Shown here one piece after another: positions 6,479 to 13,336 of a stretch of DNA of 15,385 bases. The position numbers and the translations under genes are program-made. Source of the DNA: an uncultured Chloroflexota bacterium (GTDB lineage Bacteria > Chloroflexota > Limnocylindria > Limnocylindrales > Limnocylindraceae); assembly GCA_937864085.1 (NCBI GenBank), contig CALMIH010000077.1, forward strand, positions 1-15,385, written 5' to 3'. The notes beneath the pieces are model-generated. The model did no database searches and was not told the origin of the DNA. It was given only the letters and a program-made list of their open reading frames with translations. Position 1 is the stretch's first letter. Every line of letters begins with the position of its first letter.

Positions 6479-6484
6479 GGCGCT

Positions 6485-7006
6485 ATGAGCCAGAACGAGT
6501 CGCCCACAACCCAGTCGGCCACCACGCCACCCCCCACAGGGGTGGAGATCGCCACGCCGGTGAGCCGCGGGCAGATCGTTCGCGTCGCGCTCCTCCTCAC
6601 GACCGCCTTCATCCTTGGCGCGCTCCTCCTCCGCGCGCAGGCGGATCGCATTCGACCACTCGACCTTCCACTCCCCGCTGGATGGGAGGCGGTCACCGCT
6701 GATACCGTCCTCGCTGGGATCTCCCCGCAGAGCGCGGTGCGCGCCGCACGATCAGCTGACGCACCAATCGGCGCAACGCCGCGCGTTCGACTCATCACGC
6801 TCACCAGTGCAGGGGCTGACGCCGCAGAGCTTAGTGGGGTTTACTGGCTGATCGTCACCGACGACGTTCGCCCAACAATGGAGATTCCAGCAGGCGATTC
6901 GCTCGATGTGATTCGCGCCTACGTCTTGGTAGATCAAGACGGTGTCGTTGCGCTTGCAGCAGAGCGTGGATTCTCTAGCGCCGACCCAACACTTCCGCCA
7001 GACTGA
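6485..7006 (+). CDS. single-pass membrane protein of unknown function
   Basis: 173 residues; the ATG (MSQNESPTTQ) is favoured over an upstream GTG at 6461 because a CACGAT box precedes it by 6 bases. A short Pro/Thr-rich cytoplasmic N-terminus is followed by one membrane helix (about 31-51, IVRVALLLTTAFILGALLL) and an extracytoplasmic domain of about 120 residues (LPLPAGWEAVTADTVLAGI..., GVYWLIVTDDVRPTMEIPAG..., VIRAYVLVDQDGVVALAAERGF). The repeated beta-strand character suggests a compact beta-rich domain. I do not recognise the family and see no catalytic motif. It is divergent from argS and convergent with the PHP gene (41-base gap with no clear terminator). Confidence 0.78.
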   Translation: MSQNESPTTQSATTPPPTGVEIATPVSRGQIVRVALLLTTAFILGALLLRAQADRIRPLDLPLPAGWEAVTADTVLAGISPQSAVRAARSADAPIGATPRVRLITLTSAGADAAELSGVYWLIVTDDVRPTMEIPAGDSLDVIRAYVLVDQDGVVALAAERGFSSADPTLPPD

Positions 7007-7047
7007 ACGCTCCGCAACTCGCTGTGGCTACGCCGCGGCGCTAAAGA

Positions 7048-7914
7048 TCAACCCTTGGCAGCCTTGATTGGCCAGTGTTCGCCGACGCTCTTCCAGCGCT
7101 TGGTCGCAAGTTCATCAAATCCGTTCTCTAGCAGCAAGTCGCGCGCGCGGTCAAAGTTTGACGCGAACCAGTCGGGCTCATGGGCATCTGATCCCGTGAC
7201 GATGTACTTTCCGCCAAGCTCTTTGTAGCGTGTGACCGCTTGCGGAAGCGGATAGCAGATGCCAGTGCGTTGACGCCAGCCGGAGCTATTGATCTCAAGT
7301 GCCGTCCCCGTCTTCACCAGTGCCTGCAAGAACGGTTCATAAAGTTCAGGCGCCGCCTCAAAACGGTCCGTGGTGATGTGCGGGAAGACGTACTTCCGAA
7401 CGTAGTCAGCGTGACCAAGGATGTCAAAGAGGCCACTCTCCGCGGCACCGAGGACTTCGTCAAAGTACGGCGCCGTCACGTTCGCATCACTTCCTGCGAA
7501 GACTTCCGTACGAGATCGCTTGAATGGCGAATCAATACCCGGATGCACGCTGCCGATCGTGAGATCGTACTGGTATCGCTTGAGATGTTCACGAACGTCG
7601 GACTCATACGTGCGTTCATAGGTGATCTCCACACCGAGCAAAATTTCAATCTTGTCACCAAATCTTCGCCGTAGATCTTCAGCCACCTCAACGCGCCGCT
7701 GGTGCGGTGCAAGCGTTGTTCCTGGTTCACGTGGATCAAAGTCAAGGTGATCGGTGATGGCAATGCGCGTCATCCCGAGTGCAATTGCGAGCGCCGGGTA
7801 GACATCAACCGGCACTAAAGAATCTGGCGACAAGAGCGTATGGAGATGCACATCCAGCGGCAGGTCAAAGGTGCCGTTTATTGCAAGCTGTTTCGGTCGC
7901 TCGTTGCTACTCAT
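7048..7914 (-). CDS. PHP-domain phosphoesterase, histidinol-phosphatase-like
   Basis: 288 residues, starting at MSSNERPKQ, whose ATG overlaps the stop of the preceding gene (ATGA). An in-frame ATG 15 bases upstream is less likely. All PHP metal-site motifs are present: DVHLHT (21-26), ITDHLDF (53-59), GVEITYE (94-100), SVHPG (122-126), GHADYV (167-172) and GSDAH (241-245). This layout fits HisJ/HisK-type histidinol-phosphatases, which dephosphorylate L-histidinol phosphate in histidine biosynthesis. Other PHP phosphoesterases share the motifs, and no other his gene is nearby, so the substrate is uncertain. It is the second gene of a two-gene unit with a small membrane protein. Confidence 0.85.
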   Translation of the reverse strand: MSSNERPKQLAINGTFDLPLDVHLHTLLSPDSLVPVDVYPALAIALGMTRIAITDHLDFDPREPGTTLAPHQRRVEVAEDLRRRFGDKIEILLGVEITYERTYESDVREHLKRYQYDLTIGSVHPGIDSPFKRSRTEVFAGSDANVTAPYFDEVLGAAESGLFDILGHADYVRKYVFPHITTDRFEAAPELYEPFLQALVKTGTALEINSSGWRQRTGICYPLPQAVTRYKELGGKYIVTGSDAHEPDWFASNFDRARDLLLENGFDELATKRWKSVGEHWPIKAAKG

Positions 7915-8264
7915 ATCTCGTTCAACCATTCTCGTGCGCTGGCGCCACGCAGGCCACGGATGAGGAGAAGTGCAAGAACGATTGGTGGGAGGCCCGGGAG
8001 CCAGTTGCCAAGGGTGAGCGCGATGAGTGGGCCAGCCGGGAAGAGCACGGTGCTGAGTCCGATCGCGAATCCTCGCCCCGCCCCCTTCCGTTGGATCACG
8101 AGCGTGATAGAGAAGATGCAGGCGGCGATCAGCGCCATCCAGACAACGCCCTGCAGGGTGATCGGCGCATTGGTCGCCTGCTCAACGATCCGACCGAGTG
8201 TGAGGCCGAGCCCAGTGAGGAGGAGAAGCGCATAGGCAAGAAAGGCGAAGATGCTGATCGGCAT
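7911..8264 (-). CDS. small polytopic membrane protein
   Basis: 117 residues, very hydrophobic, with about four membrane helices (roughly 4-25, 38-58, 67-87 and 90-104) separated by short loops such as QRKGAGRG (58-65). No family recognised. Start at MPISIFAFLAY: a CATCCT box ends 6 bases before this ATG, so it is probably leaderless. It overlaps the PHP gene by 4 bases (ATGA), so translation of that soluble enzyme is likely coupled to this membrane protein. The tRNA-Glu gene lies upstream on the same strand (44 bases). Confidence 0.78.
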   Translation of the reverse strand: MPISIFAFLAYALLLLTGLGLTLGRIVEQATNAPITLQGVVWMALIAACIFSITLVIQRKGAGRGFAIGLSTVLFPAGPLIALTLGNWLPGLPPIVLALLLIRGLRGASAREWLNEI

Positions 8265-8270
8265 GCGCTC

Positions 8271-8276
8271 AGGATG
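8271..8276 (-). promoter_or_regulatory. -10-like box before the 8264 gene
   Basis: Minus-strand CATCCT, 6 bases before the ATG at 8264; a weaker member of the TACNNT-like set. Confidence 0.4.
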
Positions 8277-8307
8277 GCACGCCGAGCGGCGCTCGTCCTG
8301 GGTGGCG

Positions 8308-8384
8308 TGGTGCCCCCAACGGGATTCGAACCCGTGATCTCCACCTTGAAAGGGTGGCGTCCTAGGCCGCTAGACGATAGGGGC
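8308..8384 (-). tRNA. tRNA-Glu (anticodon UUC)
   Basis: A complete 77-base cloverleaf with encoded CCA. The acceptor GCCCCTA pairs with TGGGGGC, with A as discriminator and then CCA (8310-8308). The D arm is GTCTAGCGGCCTAGGAC. The anticodon arm is CCACC-CTTTCAA-GGTGG with anticodon TTC. The variable loop is AGATC, and the T arm is ACGGG-TTCGAAT-CCCGT. All stems pair. It reads GAA/GAG codons for glutamate. A TACCCT box lies 11 bases upstream of the mature 5' end. Confidence 0.98.
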
Positions 8385-8395
8385 GCGCGAACGCG

Positions 8396-8401
8396 AGGGT
8401 A
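8396..8401 (-). promoter_or_regulatory. extended -10 of the tRNA-Glu gene
   Basis: Minus strand TGC-TACCCT (8404-8396). A start about 7 bases later leaves only a ~5-base leader before the mature tRNA. It is the same hexamer as at 8785-8790. No clear TTGACA-like -35 is seen. Confidence 0.55.
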
Positions 8402-8445
8402 GCATCCGACTGCCGTGGCGGCCCCAAATAGGGGGGCGCGCAGGG

Positions 8446-8778
8446 TTAGTCGGCGAGCTTGCCGAGCACGTCCGAGGCGGCGAGGGCCGCCGCTGCGGCG
8501 ATCGCGAAGCCACCGCCGAGGAGCGCAGCGAGCAGCGCCCGCCCGTCTTCAGCGCGCCGGATGGCGCGGATCATGCTGAGCGCGAGCATCAGCGCCGCGA
8601 AGGCGCAGGCGATCCCAACGACAAGGGTGCCAATGGAGAGCTGGCCGATCTGATCCGCATTGCGGATGCTGGCAACCCAGAGGAAGTAGAGGAGCGAAGC
8701 GCCGAGCGCCACGACCACGGCCACCCCCGTGCCGAGAGAGACCACACCTCGAATACGACGCCCACGGTTCTGGCTCAT
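8446..8778 (-). CDS. small membrane protein, three helices
   Basis: 110 residues. Start at MSQNRGRRIRG, since TACCCT lies exactly 6 bases before this ATG; the longer frame would run into the divergent promoter region. A basic N-terminus (RGRRIR) is followed by helices at about 14-37, 48-70 and 81-101, with an intervening RAIRRAEDGR loop (71-80). No family recognised. Monocistronic; the tRNA follows on the same strand. Divergent from the Cys-rich gene at 8875. Confidence 0.75.
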   Translation of the reverse strand: MSQNRGRRIRGVVSLGTGVAVVVALGASLLYFLWVASIRNADQIGQLSIGTLVVGIACAFAALMLALSMIRAIRRAEDGRALLAALLGGGFAIAAAAALAASDVLGKLAD

Positions 8779-8784
8779 CTCCGT

Positions 8785-8790
8785 AGGGTA
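8785..8790 (-). promoter_or_regulatory. -10 box of the 8778 gene (leaderless start)
   Basis: Minus-strand TACCCT, 6 bases (ACGGAG), then ATG. Confidence 0.55.
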
Positions 8791-8823
8791 CGACCTCACG
8801 CCCAATCGTGGGTGCTACATCTG

Positions 8824-8842
8824 CGGCGCCTGCGCAGCGCCG
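8824..8842. promoter_or_regulatory. inverted repeat in a divergent promoter region, possible operator
   Basis: CGGCGC (8824-8829) and GCGCCG (8837-8842) around a 7-base spacer, in the 96-base region between divergent starts. Its right arm overlaps the place where the -35 of the 8863-8868 promoter would lie. The centre is itself GC-rich, so it could be chance. Confidence 0.3.
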
Positions 8843-8862
8843 ACACGCCGCCCCTGCTCGGG

Positions 8863-8868
8863 TACGAT
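8863..8868 (+). promoter_or_regulatory. -10 box of the 8875 gene (leaderless start)
   Basis: TACGAT, 6 bases (TCAGGC), ATG at 8875; nearly identical to the argS start region. Confidence 0.6.
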
Positions 8869-8874
8869 TCAGGC

Positions 8875-9231
8875 ATGGAGATCATGGGCATCAAGATTCC
8901 AACGATCCTGACGGAGAACAGCGGCATTCACTGTGAAGGCTGTCGTCAACCGATCAGCGGCACGCCGTTCCGCGTCAGTGTGCTGGACATTATCGCCACG
9001 GAGGTTGCCCCCTCGTTCGAGAGCGCCTCGCCGATCAACCCTGGCCCATTTCAATTCTGTGCGAAGCCTGTCTGCCCCTCGCAGTGGATGGCGGCGAACG
9101 GCTGGTACTTCTGCACGCAGAGTTCAGTTCGCGAGATCATGCGGCCAGTTGCCTTGCAAACCGCTGAAGGCACAACCCTTGGACTCTGCGACGGACTTCA
9201 CCAGAGTGACCACGAGTTTCTGCCGGCGTAG
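8875..9231 (+). CDS. small Cys-rich protein, probably metal-binding
   Basis: 118 residues; start set by the TACGAT box 6 bases upstream. The Cys/His pattern is HCEGC (19-23), FCAKPVC (61-67), C80 in GWYFC, and C105 with His109 and His113 near the end (LCDGLHQSDHEF). The first four Cys could form one zinc site, as in short zinc-ribbon or treble-clef proteins, but the 38-residue spacing is not a standard pattern I can name. No signal peptide or membrane helix, so cytoplasmic. A GTG-started membrane protein follows after 12 bases on the same strand and is probably co-transcribed. Confidence 0.72.
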   Translation: MEIMGIKIPTILTENSGIHCEGCRQPISGTPFRVSVLDIIATEVAPSFESASPINPGPFQFCAKPVCPSQWMAANGWYFCTQSSVREIMRPVALQTAEGTTLGLCDGLHQSDHEFLPA

Positions 9232-9243
9232 GCCGGATCGAGC

Positions 9244-10284
9244 GTGATCTCCCTCATCACCACGCTGACCGCCGCACTCTTTGCGGCACTCCTCTCTAAC
9301 CAGTATCAGTTTCGTCGTGCTCCGTATCAGCTCGCATGGGCGATTGGTGCAGCGGCGTTTGCCGTCGCCGCAGCTGCTGAAACACTTGCAGGTGTTATCG
9401 GGTGGAGCGAACCGTTGTATCGATCCTGGTATCTCACCGGCGCCGTCTGGACCGCCGGGTGGCTCGGCACCGGAACTGTCCTACTTCTCTCAAAGACGCG
9501 ATTCGGCTACTGGTATTCGGCCTGTCTCGTACTCGCTGGCCTCTTCACCATTCTCGTTGCGCGACGCCTTGAAGACCCAACTGCTGGACCAACGGCGCTC
9601 TTTTACGCGCTCCTCGCTTGGTCTGCAGCAGCCTCTATTGCATGGCTCGCGTATCTCGGTAGCGCGCGGTGGAGCCGCATCGCCGTCGGGCTCGTTGCAT
9701 TACTCAGTGCTGCTGCACTGCCGATCGTTGCAACGGCGCAGCTGCCAGCACCAGGCTGGGCAACAGATCCGCAAACGGGTGCACCCGTTGCCCTCCTCTT
9801 ACCGCCAGCACTTCGGCTTCTCACGCCGCTCTTGAATATCAGTGGAGCTTTTGCGCTTCTGACGGGCGCGCTCTTCTCCGCATATGTCTTCATGCCAAAG
9901 GTTCGCGCGCTACCGTACTCGAGTGATCCGCGGCAGCGCGGTGATGAGCTCCTCTTTAACTTAGCGATTGCGCCGTTCGCTATTACTGTGAACTTTGTGA
10001 AGAGCCTCCCACTTGCAGTTGCGGCATGGCGTAACGGCACGCTGAATCGTCGCGTCCCTGCAACGCTCCTTATTGCGCTTGGCGCATTCTTCCCCAGCCT
10101 CACTGATACGCTGAGTCGAACCGGATCTACTGAGGTGTATCAACTCGGGAAGGCGCTCGGCGCACTCCTCCTGCTGATCGGTTTCCTGGCCAGCGTTGAC
10201 GATCCAGACGAGATCACCCTGCCGCTCGTTGGCGCACCGCTGCGCGCCCTCCTGCGCCTCGTCCGCGGGAGAGAGCGGGCGTAG
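9244..10284 (+). CDS. polytopic membrane protein of unknown function
   Basis: 346 residues starting at GTG, 12 bases after the previous stop; no strong SD. About eight to nine hydrophobic helices (approximately 4-18, 28-50, 63-83, 90-106, 116-136, 144-165, 183-215, 272-288 and 302-317). A conserved-looking hydrophilic loop lies at 218-234 (MPKVRALPYSSDPRQRGD), and the C-terminus is basic (LLRLVRGRERA). I see no transporter, glycosyltransferase or protease signature. Its pairing with a Cys-rich cytoplasmic protein may be functional but gives no role. galU follows after 55 bases with its own promoter candidate. Confidence 0.8.
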   Translation: MISLITTLTAALFAALLSNQYQFRRAPYQLAWAIGAAAFAVAAAAETLAGVIGWSEPLYRSWYLTGAVWTAGWLGTGTVLLLSKTRFGYWYSACLVLAGLFTILVARRLEDPTAGPTALFYALLAWSAAASIAWLAYLGSARWSRIAVGLVALLSAAALPIVATAQLPAPGWATDPQTGAPVALLLPPALRLLTPLLNISGAFALLTGALFSAYVFMPKVRALPYSSDPRQRGDELLFNLAIAPFAITVNFVKSLPLAVAAWRNGTLNRRVPATLLIALGAFFPSLTDTLSRTGSTEVYQLGKALGALLLLIGFLASVDDPDEITLPLVGAPLRALLRLVRGRERA

Positions 10285-10294
10285 GAGTGGCTGC

Positions 10295-10300
10295 TATCCT
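10295..10300 (+). promoter_or_regulatory. extended -10 of galU
   Basis: TGC-TATCCT (10292-10300), about 40 bases before the galU ATG, leaving a leader of about 33 bases that contains the SD. This contrasts with the leaderless genes nearby. Confidence 0.45.
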
Positions 10301-10329
10301 AAGTGCCAACCCCACCGAGAGCCCCACAC

Positions 10330-10334
10330 GGAGG
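10330..10334 (+). promoter_or_regulatory. galU: Shine-Dalgarno of galU
   Basis: GGAGG, 5 bases before the ATG at 10340. It fixes the start and excludes the 48-residue upstream extension, which overlaps the previous gene. Confidence 0.8.
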
Positions 10335-10339
10335 CAAGC

Positions 10340-11230
10340 ATGAACATCCGCACCGCAGTCTTCCCTGTTGCTGGCTGGGGGACACGCTTCCTCCCCGCAA
10401 CGAAGGCGGTGCCGAAGGAGCTCCTCCCAATCGTTGATCGCCCGGCAATCCAGTACGCCATTGAAGAGGCGATCGCTGCAGGGATTGAGCGGGTCATCTT
10501 GGTGACGAGCGAACATAAGCGCTCCATTGAAGACCACTTTGATATTGCCTCAGACCTTGAGGCGGTCCTTGAGGCGCGCGGCGACATTGAGCACCTCCGC
10601 GCCGTGCGCGCGGTGGCCGACATGGTGCATTTAGTGACGGTGCGTCAGAAGGAGCAGCTCGGCCTTGGGCACGCGGTGCTGATGGCGCGCGACGCGGTGG
10701 GGCATGAGCCGTTCGGCGTTGTGCTCCCAGACGACCTCATCATTGGAAAGAGCCCAGCACTCGGGGAACTCATTGCGGCGTACAAGGCAACGAGCGCCTC
10801 GGTTGTAGCGGTGATGGAGGTACCGAAGGATCAGACGCGTCGCTACGGCGTTGTTGACATTGACACCTCACTTCCGTCGCCAGATGGTGGTAAGACCATT
10901 CCACTCCGCGGGCTCGTAGAGAAGCCAGCCCCCGCCGATGCGCCATCAAACCTCGCGATCGTTGGGCGCTACGTGTTGAGTCCGAAGATCTTTGAGAAGT
11001 TGGAGCAGACGCCACACGGCGCTGGCGGGGAGATCCAACTCACCGATGCGATTCAGGCACTCGCATCAGAGCAGCCGATCGTTGGATATAAGTTCAGTGG
11101 TACACGGTATGACGTTGGTGCACCAGAAGGCTGGCTAAAGGCAAATCTTGACCTGGCGCTAGAACATCCAACCTACGGCACTGCACTGCGTGCCGCACTA
11201 GCAACGCACTTGCGGGGTGGGGAGAGGTGA
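10340..11230 (+). CDS. galU: UTP--glucose-1-phosphate uridylyltransferase
   Basis: 296 residues, normal length. It makes UDP-glucose from UTP and glucose-1-phosphate for cell-envelope glycans and glycolipids. Visible signatures are the nucleotide-binding loop VAGWGTRFLPATKAVPKELLPIVDRPA (10-36; Trp at 13 where Leu or Tyr is usual), QKEQLGLGHAV (103-113), the metal-site LPDDLI (129-134), GLVEKP (191-196, Lys195), and FSGTRYDVGAPEGWLKA (252-268). Its TGA overlaps the GTG start of the PASTA kinase (GTGA), so the two are translationally coupled. A kinase gene this close suggests GalU or its pathway as a possible target, but that is inference. Confidence 0.95.
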   Translation: MNIRTAVFPVAGWGTRFLPATKAVPKELLPIVDRPAIQYAIEEAIAAGIERVILVTSEHKRSIEDHFDIASDLEAVLEARGDIEHLRAVRAVADMVHLVTVRQKEQLGLGHAVLMARDAVGHEPFGVVLPDDLIIGKSPALGELIAAYKATSASVVAVMEVPKDQTRRYGVVDIDTSLPSPDGGKTIPLRGLVEKPAPADAPSNLAIVGRYVLSPKIFEKLEQTPHGAGGEIQLTDAIQALASEQPIVGYKFSGTRYDVGAPEGWLKANLDLALEHPTYGTALRAALATHLRGGER

Positions 11231-13005
11231 CCGGCGCAGCCGAGGTTCGCCCAAAGTCTGGCGACCTGATCGCCGGGCGCTACCGACTGCACGAGCAGAT
11301 TGGTGAAGGTGCTGCAGCTTTCGTCTTCCGCGCCGTTGATGAGGCGCTCGGTCGCGACGTTGCCGTCAAGATCCTGCGCGGCGCACTCGCCGCGTCACCC
11401 GCCGCTGCGGCACGTTTCCGTGCCGAAGGGCGCGCCGCCGCAATCATTGCGCATCCGAACGTTGCCGCCGTTTTTGACGTTGCTCCAGAGCGCGAAGCTC
11501 CGGCGATCATTATGGAGTTTGTTGACGGCGAAGATCTCGCCTCCATGTTGCGCCGCGTCGGTCCGCTCGTGCCGCGTCGCGCCGCAGCCATTGCCGCACA
11601 GGTTGCGCGCGGCCTCGCCGCAGCACATCAGCGCGGCATCATTCACCGTGACGTTTCTTCGCGCAATATCTTGATCGGTCGCGAAGGACGCGCGCAGATC
11701 ACCGACTTCGGTATCGCCCACGCAACGCTTGAAGAGGGGGCTCCGAGCGCGCCAGCAGCCGGCTCCGCCCCGATCGGGACGGTGCACTATGTGGCACCTG
11801 AAGTTGCAGCGGGAGGTGCTGCAACGACGAACTCAGATCTCTACGGACTCGGCGTTGTCCTCTTTGAGCTTTTGACTGGACGTAGGCCGGTGGAGAGTGG
11901 CGCAACCGGAGCCGCGCCATCGCCGCGGACGCTGCGCCCAGATATTCCAGTAGAGCTTGATGTAATTACTACGCAACTCCTTGCCGCTAATCCAAAACAG
12001 CGCACGGCAAACGCAACCACCGCCGCTGATGCATTGGAGTCATTTGTGGTGAAGGCTGGTCGAACATCAATTCAGCCGCGCGCCGTTGGTCCAGCGGCGG
12101 GGGCGCCACGCGCACTCGCGGGAACGCGTGTTGCACGCGTTGCAGGTGAGGCGGGACCAGGCGAACCAGCAGCTCCAGTTGATCCAAACGATGAGTGGGC
12201 TGGTGATAGTGAGCCCGAGGCGATGTCACTGCGCTCCACGCTGCTGACGATTGGTGGTGTTTCACTGGCGGTCGTCCTGCTGCTCGCCGGCGTGATCTTC
12301 GGCCTACGCCTGATTGGCGCCGGTGGTGGCCCAGACGCCAACGTCAAGGTCCCGCCAATCGCCTCCCTCACCCTCTCAGAGGCGATTCCGATCGCTGAGC
12401 AGCTCGGACTTCGCATCAAGGTGGTGGAGCGCGTCAACTCTGAGTCGCTTCCCGTGGACACGATTCTGTCGCAGTCGCCAGAGGCGGCGACCCTCGTCCC
12501 TACCAACAGCGTGATCGAGGTACGCGTGGTGGCAGGAAGCGGACTCGCTGTGGTGCCTGAGCTGGTTGGGGGCACCGAAGAGGAGGCGACGCAGCGCCTA
12601 AAGGAGGCGAACCTGCGGCTCGGCCAGGTGATCTCTGCCTGGTCGCCGACGGTGCCGAGCGGAGGCGTCATTCAGCAGAATCCGCGTGCCGGACTCCAGG
12701 TTGCCAACAGGAGCAGTGTGGATCTCGTGATCTCGCTCGGGCCTGAGCCATCACCGAGCGCCTCAACCTCACCATCCGGCGTCGCTGACACTGCGGTGCC
12801 GATCTTGCGCTGCATGTCCGTAGGAGAGGCCGCGGTGGCGTTAGAAGCGGTCGGGCTCATCCTTGATCCCGCCTCCGCGGCACTTGATCCAACTGAGATC
12901 GTTGATCTCATCGCTCCTGCTGCAGGGGTGCTCGTGCCGAGCGGGAGTAGCGTGAAGATCATCGCAACGAGCCCGTTTGGGACGCCGCTCGCCGGCTGTC
13001 CGTGA
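11227..13005 (+). CDS. membrane Ser/Thr protein kinase with three PASTA domains
   Basis: 592 residues, starting at a GTG that overlaps the galU stop. The kinase domain (about 19-275) has the glycine loop IGEGAAAFVF (25-34; third Gly missing), Lys48 in VAVKIL, αC Glu67, the catalytic loop HRDVSSRNIL (140-149), DFG (160-162) and APE (190-192). The usual Lys two residues after the catalytic Asp142 is Ser144. A Pro/Ala/Gly-rich linker follows, then a membrane helix (about 338-363). Three extracytoplasmic PASTA repeats lie at about 373-435, 441-504 and 523-581; the third carries C529, with C591 near the end, a possible disulfide. PknB/PrkC relatives bind muropeptides or lipid II through PASTA and control growth or wall synthesis. 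No PP2C phosphatase, FtsW or PBP gene is adjacent. Convergent with the zinc-ribbon gene (7-base gap). Confidence 0.93.
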   Translation: MTGAAEVRPKSGDLIAGRYRLHEQIGEGAAAFVFRAVDEALGRDVAVKILRGALAASPAAAARFRAEGRAAAIIAHPNVAAVFDVAPEREAPAIIMEFVDGEDLASMLRRVGPLVPRRAAAIAAQVARGLAAAHQRGIIHRDVSSRNILIGREGRAQITDFGIAHATLEEGAPSAPAAGSAPIGTVHYVAPEVAAGGAATTNSDLYGLGVVLFELLTGRRPVESGATGAAPSPRTLRPDIPVELDVITTQLLAANPKQRTANATTAADALESFVVKAGRTSIQPRAVGPAAGAPRALAGTRVARVAGEAGPGEPAAPVDPNDEWAGDSEPEAMSLRSTLLTIGGVSLAVVLLLAGVIFGLRLIGAGGGPDANVKVPPIASLTLSEAIPIAEQLGLRIKVVERVNSESLPVDTILSQSPEAATLVPTNSVIEVRVVAGSGLAVVPELVGGTEEEATQRLKEANLRLGQVISAWSPTVPSGGVIQQNPRAGLQVANRSSVDLVISLGPEPSPSASTSPSGVADTAVPILRCMSVGEAAVALEAVGLILDPASAALDPTEIVDLIAPAAGVLVPSGSSVKIIATSPFGTPLAGCP

Positions 13006-13012
13006 GCCGCCT

Positions 13013-13336
13013 CTAGGCTTCGAGCCCCTCCCAGAGACCACCGCTCGCCCAACTAAGTCGCGGCAACTTAAGGTCCTCTCCATCAACACGCCGCCCATGG
13101 CTCGCCGAACGTTGCAGCTCCACTGGCGCGGTCCAGCATGGGCGCACGTCACTCTCGCCAACAAGCTTCTTCTTCTTGTCAATGCCGCAGTAGCTGATTC
13201 GCCCCACAACGGCGCGGCGGAGGTGGCGGCAGGTTCCACAGGCGGTCGTTGGCGCCTGACAGACCCAACAGCGCCCCGTCTCTTCCTGTAACGCTCCGCA
13301 CGACGGACACTGCCAGGCGAGGTTCCCGCCGTCCAT
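13013..13336 (-). CDS. zinc-ribbon protein
   Basis: 107 residues. The ATG shares one base with the stop of the upstream Ig-like gene (TAATG), so it is read by re-initiation. The Cys pattern is WQCPSCG (8-14), RCWVCQ (22-27), ACGTCRH (32-38), YCGID (48-52) and RPCW (65-68). It comprises a four-Cys ribbon at residues 10-26, then a second four-Cys site (C33, C36, C49, C67) with the spacing of small CxxC-x(n)-YC-x(n)-PCW proteins. The last 40 residues lack Cys and are basic. Probably cytoplasmic; could bind nucleic acid or protein, role unknown. Confidence 0.75.
   Translation of the reverse strand: MDGGNLAWQCPSCGALQEETGRCWVCQAPTTACGTCRHLRRAVVGRISYCGIDKKKKLVGESDVRPCWTAPVELQRSASHGRRVDGEDLKLPRLSWASGGLWEGLEA

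Noticed and set aside
7031..7040. Palindrome CGCCGCGGCG between the convergent genes ending at 7006 and 7048
   Set aside because: A perfect palindrome without a loop and no T-run; likely chance in GC-rich DNA.
7779..8402. 207-residue plus-strand frame across the PHP start, the membrane gene and the tRNA
   Set aside because: It runs antisense through two well-supported genes and straight through the tRNA-Glu gene; its composition is shadow-like.
12072..12671. 199-residue minus-strand frame opposite the PASTA kinase
   Set aside because: A Ser/Thr/Pro-rich shadow of the kinase linker and PASTA coding sequence, with no start signal.
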